Shown here piece by piece: positions 1 to 7,066 of a DNA stretch of 64,000 nucleotides. Made by a program: the position numbers and the translations under genes. The stretch comes from Polyangiaceae bacterium (lineage in GTDB: Bacteria > Myxococcota_A > Polyangia > Polyangiales > Polyangiaceae), in contig JABSRN010000006.1 in the NCBI GenBank assembly GCA_013214025.1, positions 1 to 64,000 of the forward strand. The letters run 5' to 3'. Each line of letters opens with the position of its first letter. Position 1 is the first letter of the stretch. The notes under the pieces were generated by a model. That model made no database searches. It was not told where the DNA came from and saw nothing but the letters and a program-made list of their open reading frames with translations.

Positions 1-1
1 C

Positions 2-100
2 ATCGACGGCTTCTACAACCCGACCCGTTATCACTCGACGCTTGGCTACCTCAGCCCAGTGCGCTACGAACAAGAACAGAGGCTCGCTCAGGCGGCCTAA
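2..100 (+). mobile_element. 3' end of an IS3-family transposase (OrfB/integrase core), partial
   Basis: An open frame runs in from the left edge and ends with TAA at 98-100. The 32 visible residues contain FYNPTRYHSTLGYLSPVRYE, the typical C-terminal signature of IS3-family OrfB transposases (FYNxxRxHSxLGYxSPxxYE). That enzyme is a DDE recombinase; the catalytic residues would lie upstream of the window. Just after the stop, at about 111-140, a GC-rich stretch containing TGTCCGCTAGAGCGGGACCA probably includes the right terminal inverted repeat, but the left end is not visible, so this is unproven. Whether the element is intact cannot be judged here. Confidence 0.85.
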
Positions 101-230
101 TCCTGACATGATCACTGTCCGCTAGAGCGGGACCACTCCACGCCGACGGGGATCGGCGAGTGCGTACTCTCTATCGACCAGGAGGCTTCGACTACTCGCC
201 CGTGTTTTCGCTGAGGGCAGTTCTGAAGAA

Positions 231-788
231 CTAGGCGCCAACTGGCAGTAGCACCACTGCCGAGTATAGGGTCGCGCTACGCCGTCCGCGGCACGTGTAA
301 CTGTGGGGCCGGTCTCCGCGAAAACAGATCACGTCACCAGACGACATCTGATGCGCTTCCCCGTCCAGGCGCAGCTCCACACCACCAGACTCGCAAGCGA
401 GGTACTCCCGCGTGCCGGCGCCATGCAAGGTCCCCTCGAGGCTAGCGGTCGCCCCCAGTTCTAGGCGGTTCCATTCCAAAGTTGCCAGGCCATCGGGAAT
501 CAAATTCCTGACTTCTGTGCCCACCCGTTTCTCACTCGGCAGAGCAGCGGCGGCGTAGCGATAGGTTTCCTGCGTCGGCTCCACGATCAGTTCTTCGATG
601 GATACCTGGAGTGCCGCTGCAATCTTCACCAACACGAGCAGCGTTGGGTTAGCGGTGCCGGATTCGAGATTGGCGATCGTGGGTCGCGGAACCCCCGACG
701 TTTTCGCCAAACGAGCCTGAGTGAGGTTTCGCGCCTCCCGCTTGGCCTTGATATTCACGGCCAGGCTTGTTGATACCCTGTCCAACAC
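231..788 (-). CDS. XRE-family transcriptional regulator with C-terminal cupin domain
   Basis: This 185-residue protein starts at a GTG. Residues about 10-70 form a helix-turn-helix of the XRE/Cro type (NLTQARLAKTSGVPRPTIAN, then LESGTANPTLLVLVKIAAAL). Residues about 100-182 look like a small cupin barrel, with GDVICFRGDRPHSYTCRG near the end as in small-molecule-sensing cupins. Proteins of this architecture (SutR/PuuR-like) are cytoplasmic DNA-binding regulators of metabolic or stress genes, with the cupin sensing a ligand. The ligand is unknown. It lies between the IS remnant and a lipoprotein gene and has no obvious operon partner; its target may be its own promoter or the neighbour. Confidence 0.85.
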   Translation of the reverse strand: MLDRVSTSLAVNIKAKREARNLTQARLAKTSGVPRPTIANLESGTANPTLLVLVKIAAALQVSIEELIVEPTQETYRYAAAALPSEKRVGTEVRNLIPDGLATLEWNRLELGATASLEGTLHGAGTREYLACESGGVELRLDGEAHQMSSGDVICFRGDRPHSYTCRGRRSATLYSAVVLLPVGA

Positions 789-851
789 GTCAAAAACGTA
801 ACACGGACGGGGGCGTTGGAAACCCCCAAATCTATGAGTGAAAGCTCGGAA

Positions 852-2336
852 TTAGGCGCCGAGACAGCCGAGGGACACCTGTACGCGACCGTTGGCGTCC
901 TGCTGTACGGTCGAACAACTGGCAGGGCACAGGCTAATGGTCGTCGGGGGCTGTTCATCGTCGTAATAAAAGCCGCCGGCTCCGGCGCATTCCGCGAGGT
1001 TCATCCTTTGTTCAAATACGGACGTCTGCTGTCCCTCGCGCGAATATTCCACGGTCACTTTCGACAGGTCGATGAGTCCCGCATCTGGATCCGGCGGCAT
1101 GTCGAACTCGCACGCCACAATCCCTGACTGAATTCGGGCTAGCGCTACAGCGAGAATGCTCGCGTCGTTGCCCACCGGCGTCCCGTCATAGGAGAAACAG
1201 GGGTTGACCCCGTCGGGACAATGGTCCGTATGAAGTGGCCCGCCCCCTGCCTCGGCGATGCGTTCCAGCGCACTGAAGTTCGCTCCTTCAATGCCGATGA
1301 CAAAAGTATACAACCCGGTGTCCGCCAAATGTTCCGACGCGACTAGAGCGAGATTGTATGGATTGACAGCACAACCTAGTGGGGCTCCATCCGTCACCAA
1401 CACGGAGATCATCGTCCGCAGCGGACGGCGGTTGGCTGCGGTCCATCGGCTGAGCCCACGCAAGGCCGGTTGGATCGGCGTCTTAGTCCCCAGGGGCACC
1501 TGAGCGTTCAAAGCGGCTTGCAACGCGCTCCGGTGCTCTGGGAGTTCCCCTAGCCCAACTTCAGGTACTTCGTCGAGTCCTCCGTAACAACAACTGCCGT
1601 CGTCACAACAGATATCTCCGCTCGGGCCATCTGTGTCGCAGGTGCCGTTGGGGAAAAAGTTGAGAGCAACGCCGGTGCCGGCCGGAGCGTGCTCGAAGAA
1701 GCTGTCCAGTGCGGTGATCGCACGACACCACTGGGAGTACTGATTGATCTCCCAATCTGGGTCCGTCCCGCTATCGGCCGCGTCGCTCCCACCGCCGTCC
1801 AATCCGCTGTCGGCTCCCGCCCCCGAGCCAATACTCCCGGGGATGTCGCAATCACCGCTGACGACTCCGCCCGACGGCAAAGTGTAAAGCATCGACGCCG
1901 AACGATCGAGCATGATGTAGACGTCGAGGGGGCGAGGCACAGCATCCACGTAGGTACTGGTACAGGCAAGCACGCCCGACTCGGGAGGCGTCCCTGGATT
2001 GTAGGTAAAGGAACCATCCGGCAATGGGCCCGTATCCTCCGTCGAGGAACTATCCCCCAGACCGCTATCAGCGGGCAGTCTCCCCCCACCCTGGCCGCCA
2101 GTGGACGTGGAGGCGGTGCCTCCCCCGCCTCCGACACTTGAGACGACTCCGCTATCTGTCTGGGCGTCTGGGGTATCCGAAGTCGTCGGCGTCGAAGGAG
2201 CGGCCTCACACGCCCATGGTAGGAACGACAGTAGACAGATGCCGGCGACTCTGCCCCCCGGGCCCCGCCGCGCGGGGAGTGGCTGGAACCCCAAAGAGGC
2301 ATGTGAGTAGTCGTTGTCAGCCACTGACCTGATCAT
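852..2336 (-). CDS. von Willebrand factor A domain lipoprotein
   Basis: A 494-residue exported protein. The N-terminus has a hydrophobic stretch ending near FLPWAC (C43), a plausible though imperfect lipobox. A Ser/Gly/Thr-rich linker follows (about 50-110), then a VWA domain from about residue 137 with the metal-site motif DRSAS (D144) in VYIMLDRSASM. A Cys cluster (CDTDG...CCDDGSCC) sits inside the domain. VWA domains bind ligands through a divalent cation (MIDAS). In myxobacteria such lipoproteins are common on the outer surface and mostly uncharacterised. It has the same organisation as the VWA lipoprotein at 53022-54299, so the two are probably paralogues. The ATG at 2336 is the first good start. 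The ligand is unknown. Confidence 0.85.
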   Translation of the reverse strand: MIRSVADNDYSHASLGFQPLPARRGPGGRVAGICLLSFLPWACEAAPSTPTTSDTPDAQTDSGVVSSVGGGGGTASTSTGGQGGGRLPADSGLGDSSSTEDTGPLPDGSFTYNPGTPPESGVLACTSTYVDAVPRPLDVYIMLDRSASMLYTLPSGGVVSGDCDIPGSIGSGAGADSGLDGGGSDAADSGTDPDWEINQYSQWCRAITALDSFFEHAPAGTGVALNFFPNGTCDTDGPSGDICCDDGSCCYGGLDEVPEVGLGELPEHRSALQAALNAQVPLGTKTPIQPALRGLSRWTAANRRPLRTMISVLVTDGAPLGCAVNPYNLALVASEHLADTGLYTFVIGIEGANFSALERIAEAGGGPLHTDHCPDGVNPCFSYDGTPVGNDASILAVALARIQSGIVACEFDMPPDPDAGLIDLSKVTVEYSREGQQTSVFEQRMNLAECAGAGGFYYDDEQPPTTISLCPASCSTVQQDANGRVQVSLGCLGA

Positions 2337-2402
2337 AGCGCAAGGTGAGATGGCAGCCGAATCTGTATCAGCCCGCCGCGTTCGCTAGGCGAGTGTCAAC
2401 GT

Positions 2403-3284
2403 TTAGTTGGCAACGTCTTCCGGCGCGGATTCCGGGTCCGGCTTGAGGTCCCATGGGGTTTCCCCGTTCGGAACCCTCTCTTCCTCGAGCCAGCGAATCA
2501 CAGCGTCGGCCCAAATGGCCCGGCCACGCTTGGTAGGGTGGATCTTGTCACTACCGCGGGGCAAATCCGGCACCAGAGCTGTACTGTCGAGATATCGGCA
2601 AGGCGGCGCGCTTTTACGAATGACCTCAAGTAAGTCTGGCTTGGCTCCCTCCCACAGCGGCGGGCCGATCCACACACAGGGTCGACCGCGAAGCTGACTG
2701 TTGAGCTTGGCGATGGTGGACGTTCTGGACTCGGGATCTACGATGAGCAACTCATTCGCACCCAGGGTGATCAAAACCAAATCCGGATGATATTTCCACA
2801 TGTAAGCCGTGAGCTCTTTGCCCCAGGCCCAGGTCGGGATGTACGTGCTCTGCTTATGCTTGAGAATGCTACGGATCCCCATAGCTTTGAGCTTAGGACT
2901 TAAGGCTAAACCTAGCGCGCCGGCGAATGAATCGCCGATATGTAAGACCGTGGTCCCCACCGGAAGAGGCGGCGGCTCCCTCGGCTCGATCGGCTTTGTC
3001 ACAACAGGGGGTGATGCGGCCTCGGCAGGGACCCCGGCCGTGGGTGAGACCGGAGCGGGCACTGCGGACTCGCCGGCTAACACATCTTCCTGTGGCTGCG
3101 ACGCCCTGGGCGACTCGGCGACTGCTTTGAGTTGCGCCGAATCTCCGGTCGCCGTGCCGTCTGTCCCGGGGGCTCGCGCGGGCGCTACCGGGCTGCAAGC
3201 CAGCATGCTGAGCCCGAATGCCAGTGACGCCGCCCGCCGGGAGATCTGTCGCGAATCGAAATTCGAAGTTCTCAGGGGCAACAT
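2403..3284 (-). CDS. SGNH/GDSL-like hydrolase lipoprotein
   Basis: From the ATG at 3284 this gives 293 residues; a longer frame to 3323 would overlap the upstream gene more. The chosen start has a GGA-containing Shine-Dalgarno and still overlaps the upstream stop by 13 bases, suggesting co-transcription. A signal peptide with RR and a lipobox-like LACS follows. After a Pro/Ala-rich linker the SGNH blocks appear: VLHIGDSFAGALG (block I, catalytic Ser in GDS), ITLGANELL (the G and N of blocks II/III) and DKIHPTKRG (block V, Asp and His). This predicts an esterase, acyltransferase or O-deacetylase acting on envelope glycans or lipids. The substrate is not inferable. Its neighbour is a SUMF1-fold lipoprotein. 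Confidence 0.8.
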   Translation of the reverse strand: MLPLRTSNFDSRQISRRAASLAFGLSMLACSPVAPARAPGTDGTATGDSAQLKAVAESPRASQPQEDVLAGESAVPAPVSPTAGVPAEAASPPVVTKPIEPREPPPLPVGTTVLHIGDSFAGALGLALSPKLKAMGIRSILKHKQSTYIPTWAWGKELTAYMWKYHPDLVLITLGANELLIVDPESRTSTIAKLNSQLRGRPCVWIGPPLWEGAKPDLLEVIRKSAPPCRYLDSTALVPDLPRGSDKIHPTKRGRAIWADAVIRWLEEERVPNGETPWDLKPDPESAPEDVAN

Positions 3285-4558
3285 GCCGAATTCCAGCCTA
3301 CGCCGACGTCTCGGTTTTTGCATGAACGGTCGCGGCCTACCGCGTTTCGCGCCCGATGGGAGCCCCCTTCGAGACGATACGCTGTGGGTCGACTTTTTTG
3401 ATACTCACGGCAATCGGAGTCGAAATTTGGCGAGCGCAGCACCCTCACCTCAGCAATTTCAGGCTGGAGGCTGTCATCTTTTGAGCTCGTCCCCCCAGCG
3501 GCAGTGCGCACACACCCGTATCCACGCTTCTCGGTAGTGCCCGCCGGGCATGGCCCCGCGCCCTCGGGAGCGCAGCGAACACCATTGAACGACTTGCCGC
3601 CGGGACACTCCATAGCGATCACATCTCGCGCGCAGCCGCCACCCTCGAGCGCGCTCGCGCACGCTTGTTTGGGATCCGACAGCGCGCAGCGAAATCCGAG
3701 ATGTGAACCGTGACGGTCGGCACCGAAACGGTTGCGAAGCCGATTGTGCATCCACTTGTCGAAACGTCGACTCCAGCTGCCGCCTCGATACACCCGCGTC
3801 TTGGAAGCGGACGCCAACCATGGGTATGGGCCAAAGGCATCCGCAGTCCATTCCCATACGTTGCCAGTCATATCCCGCAGGCCGAAGTCGCCGGCCGCAA
3901 AGCTCCCGACCGGACAGGTTCGGTGAAGTTTCCAACAGGTCCGACCCTCCGGCGTCTCGTTGCCCCAGGAGTATCGCTGGGTATCGCTACCGCCGCTGGC
4001 GGCGTACTCCCACTCCACCTCGCTAGGCAGACGGGCGCCATGGACCTCGCAATACGCCTTGGCTTGGTGCCAGTCGATGCAGTTCATCGGGTGATCCGCG
4101 CGGTTTTCTTTTCCGGAGGTACAGGTGATGCGCTTAGAGCGTGAAGCCGTACACTTCTCGGTACTCACACAGGCATCGTATTTGGATGCCGTGACTTCAG
4201 TTTCGTCCAGGCAGAAGGCCTGAATGCGAATCTGAAACCTAGGGTGCTCTTCCTCCGCGGATCGGCCTTGAGGAGAACCCACCCAAAACAATCCCCCCGG
4301 AATCAATTTCATGGTGGATGGACACACAAATGGCTCCACGACAGCTGCGGACGCGAGCGGTTTGGGGGGCGCCGCGGAGGACGCGGCCGATGCGCTCAAT
4401 GGGGTTCCTGGCGCAGCCGAACTGGACGCTGCAGTGCGCGACGCGGGAAGCGGCTCCGATTCTGCCTGACAACCAAGTAGGACGGCGGCTAGAGCACAGC
4501 AAACAGCCGTCGGCGAAATCACACGGCGTGTATTGGATCCGATCGCCAAGTCATCCAT
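3272..4558 (-). CDS. SUMF1/formylglycine-generating-enzyme-fold lipoprotein lacking the catalytic cysteines
   Basis: A 428-residue lipoprotein with lipobox LLGC. Residues about 80-295 form a SUMF1 (FGE-sulfatase) domain: MKLIPGGLFWVGS, DETEVTASKYDACV, HPMNCIDWHQAKAYCEVHGA, RLPSEVEWEYAA, DMTGNVWEWTAD, RVYRGGSWSRR and HLGFRCAL. True formylglycine-generating enzymes carry two active-site cysteines shortly after GGS. Here that stretch reads SWSRRFDKWMHNRLRNRFG, with no cysteine, so sulfatase activation is unlikely; a binding role or another SUMF1-type activity fits better. A Cys-containing tail follows (about 300-428) without a recognised domain. It precedes the GDSL-like gene with a short overlap, so the two are likely translated together. 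Confidence 0.85.
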   Translation of the reverse strand: MDDLAIGSNTRRVISPTAVCCALAAVLLGCQAESEPLPASRTAASSSAAPGTPLSASAASSAAPPKPLASAAVVEPFVCPSTMKLIPGGLFWVGSPQGRSAEEEHPRFQIRIQAFCLDETEVTASKYDACVSTEKCTASRSKRITCTSGKENRADHPMNCIDWHQAKAYCEVHGARLPSEVEWEYAASGGSDTQRYSWGNETPEGRTCWKLHRTCPVGSFAAGDFGLRDMTGNVWEWTADAFGPYPWLASASKTRVYRGGSWSRRFDKWMHNRLRNRFGADRHGSHLGFRCALSDPKQACASALEGGGCARDVIAMECPGGKSFNGVRCAPEGAGPCPAGTTEKRGYGCVRTAAGGTSSKDDSLQPEIAEVRVLRSPNFDSDCREYQKSRPTAYRLEGGSHRARNAVGRDRSCKNRDVGVGWNSACCP

Positions 4559-4631
4559 CTTCTAGCTGCGACCATACAACGGATAGCCCGCCGCTCGAAA
4601 TATCGCGTATCTCGACCGGAGCTTCGAGCTC

Positions 4632-7025
4632 CTAGGGAGTTGATACCGACAGCGCCGGGGCGAGACCAGGAGCGCCGGAGGGCTCAGCGGAGCCAGATGC
4701 GGCAGCGCTGCCCGACGCTAGCTCCGGGGGCGCCTTCGTCGGGGTAGTGGGCCCCTCGTCTAAACAGCGTTCGGCGAGCCGCAACAAGCCGTCGCGCCGG
4801 CTGACGGATAATTGCTTTTGGTTGACCAAAGCCCGCGTCATCGCGGGGACGATCGTGCGCTCGCCCAAGGCACAACCGACGAAAATCCGCGTACGCCGGG
4901 CCTCTACATTTACGCTCGCGATGGGTAATTTCCGCGCGAGAGCGCGATCCAAGTGCGTCGCCGCCAACGTCCAGCGGCCCTGGGCGAACCAGTTCTTGCC
5001 CAGCAAGTAGTCGGCTATCCCGAGTTTGGGCTCCAACTCGGACCAGGCGCGAAGTTCGGCTGCCGATACTGCCCAGTCACGGCCTAGCGAGGCGTCCCCA
5101 ATCAGCAGCGCCACAATGGCCGTCCGTGCTGCGGAATGATTGGAAGCATACATTTTCACGTCCAGCGCCCGCTTATGGCCTTCGCTAACTAGAGCCTTGT
5201 ACCGCGCTTGGTAATGCAACAGCGCTTCGTTACCGTCCCCCGCCTCAAGCGCTAAGTCCCCCAAACGTTCTCGTGCGATGGAACGGTGAACTACGGAGAG
5301 GCTCTCGTCATCGGCGATCGCCTGGTACCGTTTCTTCGCATCTGTTTCTTCGTGCTTTCGGCGGTCACACTCCGCCAACGCCAGTCGGGCAGACAAGTGG
5401 CCCGCGTCCAGCTCCAACAAATCACCAAAAGACTTCTGAGCGGACTCTATGGCTTGCACCGAAAGCGCACGGAATCCGGCGCCGCTCAACCGGTCAACCA
5501 CATGCGGACAACGCCGGCCGACGATCCCCGGGCGGTCGAAGCGCGCTTTCGCCACCGCTAGAGCTTGCGGACTCAAGGGCTGCTTGGCCAGCTCCGCCTT
5601 CCATTGTTTTTCCAAGGTGGCCATGGAGATCCCATCCGTCACCGAAAAGAATGGCCCCCCCCCATACCATTCCGCGAGAGCGTCGCTGCCCCACTTCTCG
5701 CGAAACCAATGCACAAACGCACCAGCGACTTGGTACGCACGGCTCGAATTATGTTGAAAGAATCCAAGCCGAAACACCGAATCCAAGGGGGGCAATAATT
5801 CCAACTTGAGCATCGCCGCAGCCCAAACAGCGGGACTCAAGTCGGCGTCCAAGCTCGGCGCCGCGGCTACTGCCAGGCCCTCGATGCGCCCGGGATCGGG
5901 GATATAGCCGCCGGCCGTCCCCGCGATACGAAATGGCCCCTGCCCGAAGGCGCCAGCGACCACATGCGCCAGCTCGTGACCGAGAACAGGGTGAGGAAAT
6001 CCAGCCTGTTGAATGTAAATTGCGTTAAGCCAGGGCTTGGCAATATACGTCTTGGAGGCGCCCGTCAGGCGTCCCTTCTCGGCGGGCCCATCGAACAAGT
6101 AGACACGAATCTTGGGCGGGCCAGCATGCTCGAGATACGCCTCGAGCTGCCGAACGTGTGCGTCGCACTCTCGCGCCAGGGCGTGGGCGTAGGTTTTCGA
6201 GACCCCATCGCCATACAGCACTCGGCACCGTTGCCCATCCGCGCGGTGGCCGAGGGTCTGCGCAATGCTCTCGTCAGTTTGGTAATGGCCCAATTTCGGA
6301 CCGGACCACGTCACATAAGCGCTTGCGCACAGACCGAGAATCGCCATCGCTACGGTCGCTGGCGGCAATTCCAGGTTAAAATACACCGACCCGTCCGGGC
6401 GTCGGCGGAACAACGAGGCCGAGCAGGCAAGACAGAGCAGTGTCGCACTGCTACCGACGCGATAGGTGGTCATACGCGCGTGACCGTCAACAACCGTGTC
6501 GTAGATGGGCCCCGCGAAGAACCCGAAGAAGGGGTCAAAGGCGAACACCATTGGACTCGTGTAGAAGCGCCACAGGCTGATGCCGATCATGAGCAACGGA
6601 GCGATCAGCGAAAACAGAGGTCGCAAGAAATGTCGGCTAGGACGAAACACCAACGCCACCAGTGCTCCCCAGACGCCCCCCATAGCGCAGCCAAATAGCG
6701 GGCCCAGGACGAAGTCACTCGTCCCTTCCCAAAGATCGCAAAGGCCCGTGCGGAAGCCGTGCCCAACAAAAACCAAATAAGCGGCTGCGGCTAAGATCAC
6801 ACCGAACCATGCGCCATTGGCAAGAGCCGGCAAGGGATCGTGGCGCCAAATGACGGTAAGCTGCGCGGCGGTCAAGGCCGACAGCGTTGGTAAGAACAAC
6901 CCCATCGCGAGAGTGGCTTCGTAGCCTGGGCCATCCAACAAAGGCAAAAACCCCAGGATGGTTGAGATGGCGATGCTGAGGGCGAGCGCACTGGCCCCGA
7001 CACGCTTTGCCGGTGTATCGAGCAT
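4632..7025 (-). CDS. Membrane protein with gluzincin-type zinc peptidase domain and TPR-like C-terminus
   Basis: A 797-residue protein. Residues 1-240 contain about six hydrophobic segments. The central region carries HELAH at 350-354 followed by RIEGLA with E382, the HExxH-plus-Glu layout of gluzincin (peptidase MA-like) metalloproteases. Residues about 500-760 are helical and repeat-like, with alternating Ala/Leu helices (for example AIESAQKSFGDLLELDAGHL) suggestive of TPRs. The C-terminus is Ser/Ala/Pro-rich. It probably cleaves or assembles proteins at the periplasmic face, with the TPRs as docking surface; the substrate is unknown. The gene lies between lon and the SUMF1 gene on the same strand. 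No close named family is recognised. Confidence 0.75.
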   Translation of the reverse strand: MLDTPAKRVGASALALSIAISTILGFLPLLDGPGYEATLAMGLFLPTLSALTAAQLTVIWRHDPLPALANGAWFGVILAAAAYLVFVGHGFRTGLCDLWEGTSDFVLGPLFGCAMGGVWGALVALVFRPSRHFLRPLFSLIAPLLMIGISLWRFYTSPMVFAFDPFFGFFAGPIYDTVVDGHARMTTYRVGSSATLLCLACSASLFRRRPDGSVYFNLELPPATVAMAILGLCASAYVTWSGPKLGHYQTDESIAQTLGHRADGQRCRVLYGDGVSKTYAHALARECDAHVRQLEAYLEHAGPPKIRVYLFDGPAEKGRLTGASKTYIAKPWLNAIYIQQAGFPHPVLGHELAHVVAGAFGQGPFRIAGTAGGYIPDPGRIEGLAVAAAPSLDADLSPAVWAAAMLKLELLPPLDSVFRLGFFQHNSSRAYQVAGAFVHWFREKWGSDALAEWYGGGPFFSVTDGISMATLEKQWKAELAKQPLSPQALAVAKARFDRPGIVGRRCPHVVDRLSGAGFRALSVQAIESAQKSFGDLLELDAGHLSARLALAECDRRKHEETDAKKRYQAIADDESLSVVHRSIARERLGDLALEAGDGNEALLHYQARYKALVSEGHKRALDVKMYASNHSAARTAIVALLIGDASLGRDWAVSAAELRAWSELEPKLGIADYLLGKNWFAQGRWTLAATHLDRALARKLPIASVNVEARRTRIFVGCALGERTIVPAMTRALVNQKQLSVSRRDGLLRLAERCLDEGPTTPTKAPPELASGSAAASGSAEPSGAPGLAPALSVSTP

Positions 7026-7066
7026 GGTGGTTGAGGTTATAGCGGCTGATGCTAACGCGTTCTACA

